Shown here: positions 12,690-22,330 of the stretch, piece after piece | How positions within the stretch are numbered: position 1 is the first letter of the stretch | Layout of the letters: every line of letters begins with the position of its first letter | Source of the DNA: Rhodanobacter glycinis | Lineage (GTDB): Bacteria; Pseudomonadota; Gammaproteobacteria; Xanthomonadales; Rhodanobacteraceae | Direction of reading: 5' to 3' | Assembly (NCBI RefSeq): GCF_900114325.1 | Contig: NZ_FOSR01000007.1 | Location: forward strand, 124,001 to 188,000 | DNA: 64,000 nucleotides | The notes under the pieces: generated by a model | Database searches by the model: none | What the model was told of the DNA's origin: nothing | What the model saw: the letters and a program-made list of their open reading frames with translations, nothing else | Made by a program: the position numbers and the translations under genes

Positions 12690-14015
12690 ATGACCGCTGT
12701 CAGCGCCGCCCCGTTGCCTGCCCGATCGCACGAGACACGACCGCTCGATCGACGCGATGCGCGCACCTTGCTGTTGTCCGCATTGGGCGGGGCGCTGGAG
12801 TTCTACGACTTCGTGGTGTTCGTGTTCCTGGCGTTGCCGTTGAGCGAGCTGTTCTTTCCGAAGGACACCGCGCCGTGGCTGGCGCAGGTGCAGGTCTACG
12901 GCATCTTTGCCGCCGGCTACCTGGCGCGACCGCTGGGCGGCATCGTGATGGCGCACTTCGGCGATCGCTCCGGCCGCAAACGCATGTTCACGCTCAGCGT
13001 GTTCCTGATGGCGTTGCCCACGTTGGCGATTGGCCTGTTGCCCGGCTATGCGCAGGTCGGCGTGCTGGCGCCGCTGCTGCTCTTGCTGTTGCGCGTGGTG
13101 CAGGGCATCGCGGTGGGCGGCGAGGTGCCGGGTGCGTGGGTCTTCGTGGCCGAACATGCACCGGCGCGCCGGGTCGGGTTCGCCTGTGGCAGCCTCACCG
13201 CGGGGCTGACGGTGGGTATCCTGATCGGCTCGTTGCTGGCTGCTGCGTTGAATGCCCGGCTCGACCATGCGCAATTGCTGGGCTGGGGCTGGCGCGTGCC
13301 GTTCCTGCTGGGTGGCGTGTTCGGTTTCATGGCGGTGTGGTTGCGCCGCTGGCTGGACGAGACGCCGGTGTTCACGGAAATGCGCGAGCGTCGCCAGCTC
13401 AGCCAGGGCATGCCGCTGCGCGTGGTGTTGTCCGAACATCGCGGTGGTGTGGTGGTGTCGATGCTGGTGACCTGGATGCTTACGGCGGCGGTCGTGGTGG
13501 TGATCCTGATGCTGCCGTCACTGGCGCCGAAGAGTTTCCACATCGCGCCGCGGCTGGCCTTTCTCGGCAATGCGTTGGCGGCACTGGGGCTTACGCTGGG
13601 CTGCGTGCTCTACGGATGGCTGGCGGATCGCTTCGGTGAGTTGCGCGTATTGCTGGTGGGCTCGCTGGCCCTGGTGCTGGGCACCTATGCATTGTTCGGC
13701 GATCTTGCCGCGGGCGGCGCGCATTTCCTGTCGCTGTATGCGCTGGATGGGCTGCTGGTGGGCGTGGTCGGGGTGGTGCCTACGGTGATGGTGCGCGCAT
13801 TTCCGCCGGCGGTACGCTTCTCGGGGCTGTCGTTTGCGTACAACGTGGCCTATGCAGTGTTCGGCGCCGGCACCGCCACGGCGATCGGCTGGCTGGCCGC
13901 GCGCGCCGGCCGCATGGCGCCGGCGCACTATGTGGCGATCACCGCCCTGGTGAGTGTCGGTACCTGTTTCTGGTTGCTCGCACGAGCTCGGGCAACTTCG
14001 TCCGAAAGCACCTGA
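12690..14015 (+). CDS. MFS transporter, metabolite:H+ symporter (MHS) family
   Basis: Twelve-span permease of about 441 residues. The loop after span 2 carries RPLGGIVMAHFGDRSGRKR, the MFS motif in its MHS form, and GALEFYDFVVFVF near the N terminus matches ProP/KgtP/ShiA-type symporters. It should import an organic acid, osmolyte or similar compound with protons; the substrate cannot be deduced. The start at 12690 has GGAAAGG about seven bases upstream. It is divergent from aqpZ with a 293-bp gap, and both genes could take part in osmotic adjustment, although only the location suggests that. Confidence 0.85.
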   Translation: MTAVSAAPLPARSHETRPLDRRDARTLLLSALGGALEFYDFVVFVFLALPLSELFFPKDTAPWLAQVQVYGIFAAGYLARPLGGIVMAHFGDRSGRKRMFTLSVFLMALPTLAIGLLPGYAQVGVLAPLLLLLLRVVQGIAVGGEVPGAWVFVAEHAPARRVGFACGSLTAGLTVGILIGSLLAAALNARLDHAQLLGWGWRVPFLLGGVFGFMAVWLRRWLDETPVFTEMRERRQLSQGMPLRVVLSEHRGGVVVSMLVTWMLTAAVVVVILMLPSLAPKSFHIAPRLAFLGNALAALGLTLGCVLYGWLADRFGELRVLLVGSLALVLGTYALFGDLAAGGAHFLSLYALDGLLVGVVGVVPTVMVRAFPPAVRFSGLSFAYNVAYAVFGAGTATAIGWLAARAGRMAPAHYVAITALVSVGTCFWLLARARATSSEST

Positions 14016-14062
14016 ATGAACCTCTCTCCCGCATATCAGAGAGGGCGATGGCAGCTTTTGCT

Positions 14063-14169
14063 CGTCATTCCTGCGAAGGCAGGAATCCAGCGCCTTTGTG
14101 CGTAATAGCCTGGAGGCGCTGGATCCCAGCTTGACCGGCCCTTCGGCCGTTGAGAGCCGCTGGGATGAC
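14063..14169 (+). repeat. intergenic palindromic repeat with embedded hairpins
   Basis: About 107 bp with outer arms TCGTCATTCCTGCGAAGG and GGGATGACGA and an inner arm pair GGAATCCAGCGCCT / AGGCGCTGGATCCC. It lies between the MFS gene and the DUF2461 gene, and its outer end matches the end of the element at 8084-8169. Convergent flanking genes make a transcription-termination side role possible. Confidence 0.7.
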
Positions 14170-14196
14170 GAACAAAAAGCTGGTACACACCGGCCA

Positions 14197-14883
14197 CTAA
14201 AACTCCAGCTCCTGCGCGGCGCACAGGTAATCGATCATCGGCGCGATGCGCTTGAAGCTTTCCACCGTTCGCGGCAGCAGTTCGGCGGAGCAGGCCAGGG
14301 CTTCGTCGATGCTTTCGCCGGCCGCGAAATCCTTGCGCTTGAGGTCGTCGATCAGTTCGTGCTCCGGATCGTAGCCGCGTGGCGGACGGACCAGCGAATC
14401 GCCCCATAGCGTAAAGCGGTCGCGGAACGCCTTGCTGCGCGTGGCGCGCTTCCAAGCTTCGGGGTTGTCGGCGAGGAAAGCGCGGATGTGCTTGAGTGCA
14501 TCCGGCTCGGGATGCCACATGCCGCCACCGATAAAGCAGTCGCCAGGTTGAATGTGCAGGTAGAAGCTGGGCGCGGGAATTTCGCGGCGTCGTTCGTGGA
14601 AGAAGCGCGAGCCCTGCCAGGGCTTGTACGGCAGCTTGTTGTTCGAATAACGGGTGTCGCGGTAGATGCGGTACAGCGAGCCGCCGTTCTTGCGCGGATC
14701 GGCACGGTAATGCGGGCTGATTTTCGCCAGTGGCGCCTGCATGTCGGCGATCAGCTCAAGAAACGGTTCGCGCACATGACGCTCGTAGTCGGATTTGTGC
14801 GCCTGGAACCAGTCGCGGCTGTTGTTGCGATCCAGCGCGCGCAGGAAGCGGAAGCTGGCAGGGGAGAAGTAGGCTTTCGACAT
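14197..14883 (-). CDS. DUF2461 domain protein
   Basis: Protein of 228 residues beginning MSKAYFSPASFRFLRALDRN. The motifs NNSRDWFQAHKSDYE (about 19-33), KNGGSLYRIYRDTRYSNNKLPYK (about 65-87, read in pieces) and FYLHIQPGDCFIGGGMW are characteristic of DUF2461, a widespread family without an established activity. It starts 20 bp after the sbcB stop on the same strand, so it is probably co-transcribed with exonuclease I; a role in DNA metabolism is only suggested by this pairing. No strong ribosome-binding site is visible. Confidence 0.85.
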   Translation of the reverse strand: MSKAYFSPASFRFLRALDRNNSRDWFQAHKSDYERHVREPFLELIADMQAPLAKISPHYRADPRKNGGSLYRIYRDTRYSNNKLPYKPWQGSRFFHERRREIPAPSFYLHIQPGDCFIGGGMWHPEPDALKHIRAFLADNPEAWKRATRSKAFRDRFTLWGDSLVRPPRGYDPEHELIDDLKRKDFAAGESIDEALACSAELLPRTVESFKRIAPMIDYLCAAQELEF

Positions 14884-14903
14884 GGTGTTGATCAGGGCAT
14901 GGG

Positions 14904-16349
14904 TCAGGTGGAAAGGCCGGTTTCGGCGGCAAGTTGTTCGCCCCAGGCCTGCAGCTGATCGAACAGGGGGCGGCGATCGGCCAGCGCTGCATCTTCGCGC
15001 ATCAGCGCCAGTTTGGCGGTGTAGTCGTCCAGCGTCAGCGTGGTCAGTGGCGTGGGGCGGCTGATGCGCTCGCGGCGGAAGTGCTCCCAGCGCTCGCGTT
15101 CGGCGGCATCCAGTGTCTCGGGCCAGTTGCGGGCGCGATAGCGGAACAGCAGTTCCGGATAGCGCGGATCGCGAAACGGAAAGGCGCGCGTGCCGAGCTG
15201 CGCGGGCGGCGTGGCGCGCACTTCGGCCAGCAGGCGCTTGTCGCCATCGGGCAGGAAGCCGGCGTACAGCGCCAGCTCCGGATCTTCCGGTGGCGGCAGA
15301 TCGCTGGCGCGGGCAAATATGCGGCGCACCTTGTCGGCCAGTTCGGTGGCGGCGTGCAAGGTATCGCGATGGGCCAGGTTGCGCTCCAGGTCGAGCTGCA
15401 ACCGGCCGAGGTCCGTGCCCTTGAGCGTGGACAGCGGCGCCAGCGCTGGCGTGCGGTTGGCGCGCACGGTGCGCAGCGGGATGCGCTCGACGCCTTCGGG
15501 CAGGTCGGCGCGCGAGGTGAACACGCGATCGGCGATCTCGTCTTCGTCCAGCGCCAGCAGTTCGGCCGGATCGGTAGCCAAGTCGTAGACGATGATTTCG
15601 CCCGGGCGGCTGGGGTGCAAGGCCAGTGGCGCGATGATGGCCAGGCAATGCCGGCTGGCCGGGTAGCGCGATGAGATGTGCACCAGCGGCGTCATGTTCG
15701 CCACGTCGAGCAGTTCGAATACGCGCTGCTTGCGGCGCAGCGCGAAGTGCCAGTCCCACAGCCGCGGTTGGCGCACGCGGATCAGCCGTGCCAGGTCGAT
15801 CAGCGCGTGCACGTCGGACAGCGCATCGTGGGCGCGTTCCTGCAGCAGGTGATTGGCGGTGGCCAGGTGCTCCAGCTTGAAGCTGGGCGAGCCGTCTTCG
15901 CGCGTCGGCCAGTGGATGCCCTCGGGCCGCAGCGCCTCGCACATGCGCACCAGGTCGATCAGGTCCCAGCGCGAATTGCCGTTGGCCCATTCGCGACCAT
16001 AAGGTTCGTAGAAGTTGCGGTAAAGCAGCTGCCGGGTCACTTCATCGTCGAAGCGCAGCGAGTTGTAGCCCACACCGCAGGTGCCTGGTTCAGCCAGTTG
16101 TTCATGCACGCGCGCCGCGAACTCGGCTTCGCTTACGCCCTCGCGTTCGGCCTGCTGCGGCGTGATGCCGGTGATCAGGCAGGCTTCGGGGTGAGGCAGG
16201 CTGTCCCGTGGCGGCTGGCCGAAGAACATCACCGGCTCGCCGATGATCTCCAGCTCCATGGTGGTGCGGATGCCGGCGAACTGGACCGGGCGATCGCGCC
16301 GGGTGTCGGCGCCGAAGGTTTCGTAGTCGTGCCAGAAGAAGGTCTGCAT
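14904..16349 (-). CDS. sbcB: exodeoxyribonuclease I
   Basis: Processive 3'-5' exonuclease acting on single-stranded DNA in recombination and mismatch repair. The protein has 481 residues (E. coli 475). The DEDD catalytic residues begin with WHDYETFGAD at residues 5-14 (Asp and Glu of motif I); FLFRDDEVTRQ-type motif II is present as YNSLRFDDEVTRQLLY (about 98-113), and motif III as RAHDALSDVHALIDLAR (about 171-187). An SH3-like and a helical C-terminal domain fill the rest. It precedes the DUF2461 gene by 20 bp. Its upstream region holds a MITE-like repeat shared with orn. Confidence 0.95.
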   Translation of the reverse strand: MQTFFWHDYETFGADTRRDRPVQFAGIRTTMELEIIGEPVMFFGQPPRDSLPHPEACLITGITPQQAEREGVSEAEFAARVHEQLAEPGTCGVGYNSLRFDDEVTRQLLYRNFYEPYGREWANGNSRWDLIDLVRMCEALRPEGIHWPTREDGSPSFKLEHLATANHLLQERAHDALSDVHALIDLARLIRVRQPRLWDWHFALRRKQRVFELLDVANMTPLVHISSRYPASRHCLAIIAPLALHPSRPGEIIVYDLATDPAELLALDEDEIADRVFTSRADLPEGVERIPLRTVRANRTPALAPLSTLKGTDLGRLQLDLERNLAHRDTLHAATELADKVRRIFARASDLPPPEDPELALYAGFLPDGDKRLLAEVRATPPAQLGTRAFPFRDPRYPELLFRYRARNWPETLDAAERERWEHFRRERISRPTPLTTLTLDDYTAKLALMREDAALADRRPLFDQLQAWGEQLAAETGLST

Positions 16350-16409
16350 GATGTTCCCTGAGGGCAGATACCCGATGATCGCATGGCGTGCTGATAGACT
16401 GCTCGAATC

Positions 16410-16584
16410 GAGCCTGCCGGGCCGGGCCAGTCAGGCTTGGCCGGTTGGGCTGCAAATCCGACTGCGCGGTCCATGTTTCCGCCGCCTCTTGATCCATGGA
16501 ACCATCATGGGCCTGCGACGCGGCGATAACCTGTTCTCGCGCGGTCGAATTTTTGCCTTGACCGCCCACGTCCGACAGGCTCCC
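16410..16584 (-). repeat. MITE-like inverted-repeat element, copy A
   Basis: About 175 bp whose ends are GAGCCTGCCGGGC and its near-complement GTCCGACAGGCTCCC. Shared internal blocks with the copy at 19569-19736 (opposite orientation) are GGGCTGCAAATCCG, TTTCCGCC and a central hairpin of the form CCATGGAACCATCATGGG. By eye roughly three quarters of positions agree. No coding sequence is present. Its right end stops against the AAGGAG ribosome-binding site of orn. Confidence 0.75.
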
Positions 16585-16595
16585 AAGGAGAGCGC

Positions 16596-17156
16596 ATGAG
16601 CCAAGCCAACGACGAAAACCTGATCTGGATCGATCTGGAAATGACCGGCCTCGACACCGATGCCGACTCGATTCTCGAAATTGCCACCATCGTCACCGAC
16701 AAGCACCTCAACGTGCTGGCCGAGGGGCCGGTGTTCGCCATCCGCCACGAGCTGGATCGGCTGGAGGCGATGGATTCATGGAACCGCAACCAGCACGGCA
16801 AGTCCGGCCTGTGGCAGCAGGTGCTGCAATCGACCACGGACCACGCCACGGCCGAGCAGGCCACGGTGGATTTCCTGCGCGAGTGGGTACCGGGCGGCAA
16901 GTCGCCGATGTGCGGCAACTCGATCTGCCAGGACCGTCGCTTCATGCATCGACAGATGCCGCGGCTGGAGCGTTATTTCCACTACCGCAACCTCGACGTG
17001 TCCACCTTGAAGGAACTGGCGCGGCGCTGGGCGCCGACGGTGGCCAAGGGCTTCAGCAAGGAGTCTGCACATACCGCGCTGTCGGACATTCGCGATTCCA
17101 TCGAGGAGTTGCGTCATTACCGCCAGCACATGGGCGAACTCGGCGGCCTGGGCTGA
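16596..17156 (+). CDS. orn: oligoribonuclease
   Basis: DEDDh exonuclease that degrades RNA dinucleotides to mononucleotides, including the pGpG product of c-di-GMP breakdown. The protein has 186 residues, standard length. Catalytic motifs: [10 protein letters not shown] (about 10-19), the [11 protein letters not shown] segment (about 108-118) and [18 protein letters not shown] (about 158-175) with the catalytic His. The start at 16596 has AAGGAG five bases upstream. folP follows 31 bp later on the same strand. The untranslated leader is largely the MITE-like element at 16410-16584. Confidence 0.97.
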   Translation: MSQANDENLIWIDLEMTGLDTDADSILEIATIVTDKHLNVLAEGPVFAIRHELDRLEAMDSWNRNQHGKSGLWQQVLQSTTDHATAEQATVDFLREWVPGGKSPMCGNSICQDRRFMHRQMPRLERYFHYRNLDVSTLKELARRWAPTVAKGFSKESAHTALSDIRDSIEELRHYRQHMGELGGLG

Positions 17157-17187
17157 ACCCGGGCCCGGACCAAGCGGAGAAAACAGC

Positions 17188-18096
17188 ATGTCCAGCGACT
17201 TGTTCGCGCCCGTTCTCGATTGCGCCGGACGGCCGTTGCGGCTGGATCGGCCACGCGTGGTGGGCATTCTCAATGTCACCCCGGACTCGTTTTCCGATGG
17301 CGGCGCCCATGCGGACATCGACGCGGCCGTCGCGCATGGCCTGGCGATGGCGGAGCAGGGCGCCGACATGCTCGATGTCGGCGGCGAGTCCACTCGCCCC
17401 GGTGCGGCCGATGTGTCGCCGGACGAGGAACTGCGCCGGGTGATCCCGGTGATCGAGCAACTGGTGTCGCGCACCACGTTGCCGATCGCCATCGATACGT
17501 CTAAGCCCGAAGTGATGCGGGCGGCCGTGGCGGCGGGCGCCGGCATGATCAATGACGTCTACGCCTTGCGCCGCGAGGGCGCGCTGGATGCCGCGGTCGA
17601 GTTGGGCGTGCCGGTGTGCCTGATGCACATGCAGGGCGAACCGCGCAGCATGCAGGACGAACCCCACTACGACGACGTGGTCGGCGAGGTGCATCGCTTC
17701 CTTACCGACCGCCTGTTCGCCTGCGAGCTGGCCGGGATGGATCGACGCAAGGTGATGGTCGACCCGGGTTTCGGCTTCGGCAAGAACCTGGAGCACAATC
17801 TGGCCTTGCTGCGGGCGTTGGAGCGCTTCGTCGACCTCGGCAGTGGCGTGTATACGGGGCTGTCGCGCAAGGCGATGATTGGCACGCTCACCGCGCGCGA
17901 CATTCCCGCGGAACGTGCGGCCGGGTCGGTGGCGGCCGCGTTGATCGCGGTTCAGCGCGGCGCGCGCATGGTGCGCGTGCATGACGTGATGGCGACGGTG
18001 GATGCGCTCGCGGTTTGGCATGGTGTGCATGCCGGTGACGAGGCGCCGCGTCGCGATCCGAAGCCGGCGGCACCGCGCTGGCCGGATGACGATTGA
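17188..18096 (+). CDS. folP: dihydropteroate synthase
   Basis: Condenses p-aminobenzoate with dihydropterin pyrophosphate in folate synthesis and is the sulfonamide target. The protein has 302 residues in a TIM-barrel fold. Signatures: [14 protein letters not shown] (about 24-37), [11 protein letters not shown] (about 63-73), AIDTSKPEV (about 103-111), INDVYALR, and [13 protein letters not shown] (about 191-203). Sixty-odd bases separate its stop from the glmM start on the same strand; folP-glmM is a widely conserved pair. The C-terminal tail ([16 protein letters not shown]) is a poorly conserved extension. Confidence 0.97.
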   Translation: MSSDLFAPVLDCAGRPLRLDRPRVVGILNVTPDSFSDGGAHADIDAAVAHGLAMAEQGADMLDVGGESTRPGAADVSPDEELRRVIPVIEQLVSRTTLPIAIDTSKPEVMRAAVAAGAGMINDVYALRREGALDAAVELGVPVCLMHMQGEPRSMQDEPHYDDVVGEVHRFLTDRLFACELAGMDRRKVMVDPGFGFGKNLEHNLALLRALERFVDLGSGVYTGLSRKAMIGTLTARDIPAERAAGSVAAALIAVQRGARMVRVHDVMATVDALAVWHGVHAGDEAPRRDPKPAAPRWPDDD

Positions 18097-18169
18097 ACAA
18101 CAGGCAGGGCAGGGCGGCGTTGCATGGAGCTCGCCGTCAGGGCAGGGAATCTTTCGGAAAGGCATCACG

Positions 18170-19543
18170 ATGAGTCAACGCAAGTATTTCGGTACCGATG
18201 GCATTCGCGGTCGGGTGGGGCAGTGGCCGATCAGTGCCGATTTCATGCTGAAACTGGGGCGTGCGTTGGGCGCGGTGCTCGCCGCGCAGCAGAAAGCGCA
18301 GCAGAAAAAGACCAGCCAGCGCCCGCTGGTGCTGATCGGCAAGGACACCCGCGTGTCCGGCTACATGTTCGAATCCGCGCTGGAAGCCGGCCTGGTGGCT
18401 GCCGGTGCGGACGTTCGCCTGCTCGGCCCGATGCCGACGCCGGCCGTGGCCTACCTCACGCGCAGCCTGCGCGCCGATGCCGGCATCGTGATCAGCGCCT
18501 CGCACAATCCGCACCACGACAACGGCATCAAGTTCTTCTCCGCCAGCGGTGAAAAGCTGTCCGATGCAGTGGAGGACGCGATCGAGCGCGAGGTGGATGC
18601 GGACTTCGCCACCGTCGACTCGGACTGCCTGGGCAAGGTGGTGCGCATTGCCGATGCGGTGACCCGTTACGCCGAGTTCTGCAAGGCCACCTTGGCCGAG
18701 GACTTCAGTCTGGCCGGCATGAAGCTGGTGCTGGATTGCGCCAATGGCGCGACTTATCAGGTGGCACCCAAGGTATTCGCCGAGTTGGGCGCCGAGGTCA
18801 TTGCCATCGGTGACGAACCGGATGGCTTCAACATCAATCGCGAAGTAGGTTCCACCCATCCGCGGGCCTTGCAGCAGGCCGTGCTGGAGCATGGCGCCGA
18901 CCTTGGCATCGCCTTCGACGGCGATGGCGACCGCGTGCAATTGGTCGATCGCCACGGCGCCGTGGCCGACGGCGACGACATCCTTTTCGTGCTTGCCCGC
19001 AGCTGGCACGCCCGCGGCCTGTTGCAAGGGCCGGTGGTCGGCACCTTGATGAGCAACTATGGCCTGCAACTGGCGCTGGAAGGTTTCGGTGCCACGCTGT
19101 TGCGCGCCAACGTGGGCGATCGCTACGTCCTGCAGCGACTCAAGGAACACGACGGCATCCTCGGCGGCGAGACCTCCGGCCATATCCTGTGCCTGGATCG
19201 CGCCTCCACCGGCGATGGCATCGTGGCTGCGCTCGCAGTGCTCGAAGCGTTGACGCTGTCCGGCGAAGATCTGGCCGACGTCCGCAAGGGCCTGCGTAAA
19301 ATGCCCCAGATCATGCTCAACGTGCGTGCCGAAGGTGCCCGCGAAGCGTTGTCCAGCGATGCGGTGCGCGAGGCACAGGCCGAGGTGGAGCGTATCCTGC
19401 ACGGCCGCGGCCGCGTGGTGTTGCGAGCCTCGGGCACCGAGCCGCTGGTGCGCGTCACCGTGGAAGCCGCCGACGAGGCCGAGGTGCGGCAGATGGCGGA
19501 ACGGTTGGCAGACGTCGTAAAATCCGCGGCAGAACGCTCGTGA
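18170..19543 (+). CDS. glmM: phosphoglucosamine mutase
   Basis: Interconverts glucosamine-6-phosphate and glucosamine-1-phosphate, feeding UDP-GlcNAc for peptidoglycan and LPS. The protein has 457 residues, of which the N-terminal [17 protein letters not shown] is diagnostic. The phosphorylated serine lies in [14 protein letters not shown] (S111), the Mg2+ loop in DGDGDR (about 246-251), and the sugar-binding loop in GGETSGH (about 329-335). A C-terminal phosphate-binding [11 protein letters not shown] segment closes the protein. The start at 18170 has GGAAAGG at good spacing; upstream in-frame ATGs overlap folP and are not supported by the family. Confidence 0.97.
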   Translation: MSQRKYFGTDGIRGRVGQWPISADFMLKLGRALGAVLAAQQKAQQKKTSQRPLVLIGKDTRVSGYMFESALEAGLVAAGADVRLLGPMPTPAVAYLTRSLRADAGIVISASHNPHHDNGIKFFSASGEKLSDAVEDAIEREVDADFATVDSDCLGKVVRIADAVTRYAEFCKATLAEDFSLAGMKLVLDCANGATYQVAPKVFAELGAEVIAIGDEPDGFNINREVGSTHPRALQQAVLEHGADLGIAFDGDGDRVQLVDRHGAVADGDDILFVLARSWHARGLLQGPVVGTLMSNYGLQLALEGFGATLLRANVGDRYVLQRLKEHDGILGGETSGHILCLDRASTGDGIVAALAVLEALTLSGEDLADVRKGLRKMPQIMLNVRAEGAREALSSDAVREAQAEVERILHGRGRVVLRASGTEPLVRVTVEAADEAEVRQMAERLADVVKSAAERS

Positions 19544-19568
19544 ACCAGCAGACGCATTGACGTCTGCC

Positions 19569-19736
19569 TTAGGAGCCTGTCGGGCTTGGGTGGTCGAGGC
19601 GAAAATGTGGCTGTGTGAGGACAGCTTTTCGTCGATTCGCCGTCCCATAGTGGTTCTATGGGGCAAGAAGTGGCGGAAAGATGGACACACAGCCGGATTT
19701 GCAGCCCGGCCAACCCAAGCCCGACAGGCTCCCAAG
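19569..19736 (+). repeat. MITE-like inverted-repeat element, copy B
   Basis: About 168 bp between glmM and the oxygenase gene. The terminal inverted repeats begin GGAGCCTGTCGGGCTTGGG on the left and end with the near-exact complement (AACCCAAGCCCGACAGGCTC) on the right, giving more than 20 bp of pairing. A central hairpin CCCATAGTGGTTCTATGGGG is also present. Reverse-complemented, it aligns end to end with copy A at 16410-16584. There is no open reading frame of note. Confidence 0.8.
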
Positions 19737-19830
19737 TCAGCCAGGACCCGGTCGCCAAGGAATGGCCCGACGTGCACCGCCCCTGCGGTGGCGGAACACC
19801 TTCGACCGCATGTCAACCTGGACTCGACTC

Positions 19831-20766
19831 ATGAAAAACGTTCCTACTCTGGATATCCGCCGTTACGACACCGACCGTGCCGCCTTCGTGGCCGAGCTCG
19901 GTGCCGCCTATCGTGAATTCGGTTTTTGCTGCATCAGCGGCCATGGCATTTCCCGCGAACTGGTTGATGGCGCCTACGACGTGTTCCAGCGCTTTTTCGC
20001 GCTGCCTGCCGACACCAAGATGAAGTACCACGTGCGCGGCGGTGGCGGCGCGCGCGGCTACACGCCATTCAAGGTGGAGACCGCCAAGGACAGCCATTTT
20101 CCTGACCTCAAGGAGTTCTGGCATATCGGTCGCGAGATCCCGCGCGACTCGACCTTCGCCGACGTGATGCCACCGAACCTCTGGCCGGCGGAAGTGCTGG
20201 CGTTCCGCCAGTACGGCTATGGCCTGTACCAGGCGCTGGACCAGCTCGGCACCCGCGTGTTGCGTGCGCTGGCCCTGCACGTCGATCTGCCCGAGAACTA
20301 TTTCGAGGACAAGACCGAGCAGGGCAATTCCATCCTGCGCCCGATCCACTATCCGCCGATCACCGAAGAAAACGTTCCCAACGTGCGCGCCGGTGCGCAT
20401 GAGGACATCAACTTCATCACCCTGCTGGTCGGGGCCAGCGCGGAAGGGCTGGAAGTACTCACGCGCGAGGGCGAGTGGCTGCCGATCACCACCGAGGGCG
20501 ACGCCATCGTGGTGAATATCGGCGACATGCTGCAGCGGCTGACCAACCACGTGTACCCGTCGACCACCCATCGCGTGGTGAATCCGCCGAACGAGAATGC
20601 ACGCAAGCCGCGCTACTCGGTGCCGTTCTTCCTGCATCCGAACCCGGACGTGGTACTCGATCCGGTACCCCAGTGCATCACGCCGGACAACCCGAAGCGC
20701 TACGACACGCCGATCACCTCGCACGAGTACCTGCAGCAGCGGTTGCGCGAGATCAAGCTGATCTGA
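19831..20766 (+). CDS. 2-oxoglutarate/Fe(II)-dependent dioxygenase, isopenicillin-N-synthase-like
   Basis: Protein of 311 residues with the DIOX_N domain first (about 3-120; CCISGHGISRELVDGAYDVFQRFFALP) and the 2OG-Fe(II) oxygenase domain after it. The iron ligands are visible: AHEDINFITLL gives His190 and Asp192, and STTHRVVNP gives His247; the RYSVPFF segment supplies the 2-oxoglutarate Arg. Bacterial relatives oxidise small molecules, but no substrate is known from context. The start at 19831 is chosen from family length; an upstream ATG at 19810 is possible, and neither has a clear ribosome-binding site. The upstream gap is occupied by MITE copy B. Confidence 0.82.
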   Translation: MKNVPTLDIRRYDTDRAAFVAELGAAYREFGFCCISGHGISRELVDGAYDVFQRFFALPADTKMKYHVRGGGGARGYTPFKVETAKDSHFPDLKEFWHIGREIPRDSTFADVMPPNLWPAEVLAFRQYGYGLYQALDQLGTRVLRALALHVDLPENYFEDKTEQGNSILRPIHYPPITEENVPNVRAGAHEDINFITLLVGASAEGLEVLTREGEWLPITTEGDAIVVNIGDMLQRLTNHVYPSTTHRVVNPPNENARKPRYSVPFFLHPNPDVVLDPVPQCITPDNPKRYDTPITSHEYLQQRLREIKLI

Positions 20767-20793
20767 TCGAGCCGGCCCTGTCGGGCAGTCCGG

Positions 20794-21468
20794 TCAGGCC
20801 ATCCAGAAGAACACCGCCGTCATGCGCTTGCTGGCGGCGTCTTCGAGGCCTCCGTAGGCACTGGCGCTGTGGATGATGTTGGCCTTGTACAGCAGCAGGC
20901 GGTTGAAGCGATGTGCCACGCGCACGTCTTCGACGAAGGCATCGGGCTGCACGAAACGGTTGCCCAGCGCGTCGACCAGGTTGTGATGCGGCGGCATCAC
21001 CAGGTTGCCGCCCAACTGGTTGCCGGCCATGCGCTGGCGGAAGAAGCTGGTGCCGCAGCGCTCGGACACCTGCGGGTTGAGGTAAAGCACGGCGGCATAG
21101 CGGCAGAGATCACGCGAATCGGTATGCGGTTTGACCGCGCCCTCGACGGCGCCGACCACCTGCACGCAGTTGTGGTTGAGTTTCAATCCCCCCGGTGCAC
21201 TGCCGACTTCGAGCTTTTTCACGCCAGTCGCCTGGCGCACGCGGGCTTCGATGCCGGCCAGCTCCGATTCCAGCAGCGCCGGACTGGCGCGCATCCCGGG
21301 CCACGCCTCGCCGGTGTGCGGAAAGCCGTATTCCCAGTCAGTCTTGGCCAGGCAGCGGTCGCGTACTGCCTGCGGATCGTCCAGCACATCGTCCAGCACC
21401 CAGTAATCGCGTCCTTCGACGGGTTTGCGGTAGGGCAGCGGTCGCATGCGGGTGGGAAACAGGCTCAT
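20794..21468 (-). CDS. DUF6445-type protein, probable Fe(II)/2OG oxygenase fold
   Basis: Protein of 224 residues. AVKPHTDSRDLCRYAAVLYLNP (about 112-133, in two halves) and NIIHSASAYG (about 198-207) look like an HxD...H iron-binding facial triad on a double-stranded beta helix, as found in the DUF6445 group related to prolyl hydroxylase-like oxygenases. Substrate unknown. It converges with the upstream dioxygenase, leaving only 27 bp between stops, and is followed 55 bp beyond its start by the end of the SDR gene on the same strand. Confidence 0.65.
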   Translation of the reverse strand: MSLFPTRMRPLPYRKPVEGRDYWVLDDVLDDPQAVRDRCLAKTDWEYGFPHTGEAWPGMRASPALLESELAGIEARVRQATGVKKLEVGSAPGGLKLNHNCVQVVGAVEGAVKPHTDSRDLCRYAAVLYLNPQVSERCGTSFFRQRMAGNQLGGNLVMPPHHNLVDALGNRFVQPDAFVEDVRVAHRFNRLLLYKANIIHSASAYGGLEDAASKRMTAVFFWMA

Positions 21469-21523
21469 GGTGTCCTCGCCATGGTCGATTCGACGGGTGA
21501 TGGTGCGATGGCGCGAGGCGCGG

Positions 21524-22330
21524 TCATTCCTGCTGCCGGTAGCGCCGGGCCTGGCGGGCGGACAGGCGCAGTGCCAGGCGATCCGGCATCAGCTTGAACA
21601 GGCCCTTGATGAAGCGGTTCACGCGGCCGGTGACGAGTACGGCCTCGCCACGCTCCACGGCGTCGATGCCTTCCCGCACCACGTCCTCCGCCGATTGCCA
21701 CATGAAGCCGGGCAGCTTGTCCATCAGGGCGCGGGTGCCGGTGACATCATGGAATTCCGAACGGGTGAAGCCGGGGCAGAGAGCGCAGACATGGACGTCA
21801 CGGTCACGGTTTTCCAGCGCCAGCGATTGCGAGAACTTGATCAGGTATGACTTGGTGGCGGCATACAGGGTGTGGCCGGCGGTACCCGGCACATGGCCGG
21901 CCAGCGAGGCCACGTTGATGATGCGGCCGTACCCGCGCTGGCGCATGTCGGGCAGTAGGCGCCAGGCCAGTTCGGTGGGGGCGGTCAGCAGCACCTGCAG
22001 GGAATCGGCGTGGGTCTGCCACGCGTTGGCCACGAATGTTCCCGGTACGCCATAGCCGGCGTTGTTGATCAGCCAGTCCACGGCCAGCCCGCGCCTGGCC
22101 AGTTCGTCGCACAGGGTCGCCGTGGCCGCCGGATCGGCAAGGTCCGCGGTCAGCACAGTCACCGTGCTGCCGTGTTGCTGGCGCATGTCGGCGGCCAATG
22201 CTTCGAGCCGTTCGGTACGTCGCGCGGTCAACACCAGGTCATGGCCCCGGGCCGCGAGCGCGCGGGCAAAGGCGGCGCCGATGCCGGCCGAAGCGCCGGT
22301 GATCAGGCTGAGCGGGCGAGCAGATGACAT
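21524..22330 (-). CDS. short-chain dehydrogenase/reductase
   Basis: NAD(P)-dependent classical SDR of 268 residues. The cofactor motif TGASAGIG is at residues 11-18; the NNAGYG motif lies near 90, the catalytic Ser in NVASLAGH near 140, and the YAATK catalytic pair near 155-159. The C-terminal extension (VNRFIKGLFKLMPDRLALRLSARQARRYRQQE, in pieces) resembles DltE/YqjQ-like SDRs that act on lipids or ketones. The start at 22330 gives MSSARPLSLITGASAG, placing the glycine motif at its normal distance. It is divergent from tpiA. Confidence 0.85.
   Translation of the reverse strand: MSSARPLSLITGASAGIGAAFARALAARGHDLVLTARRTERLEALAADMRQQHGSTVTVLTADLADPAATATLCDELARRGLAVDWLINNAGYGVPGTFVANAWQTHADSLQVLLTAPTELAWRLLPDMRQRGYGRIINVASLAGHVPGTAGHTLYAATKSYLIKFSQSLALENRDRDVHVCALCPGFTRSEFHDVTGTRALMDKLPGFMWQSAEDVVREGIDAVERGEAVLVTGRVNRFIKGLFKLMPDRLALRLSARQARRYRQQE

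Noticed and set aside
14197-15990. A 597-codon minus-strand frame running from sbcB into the DUF2461 gene
   Set aside because: Only the last 228 codons (from 14883) belong to a real family; the upstream part is a shifted frame of sbcB.
18137-19816. A 559-codon minus-strand frame across glmM and the MITE element
   Set aside because: It crosses a repeat element and an essential gene on the other strand, and shows no family resemblance.
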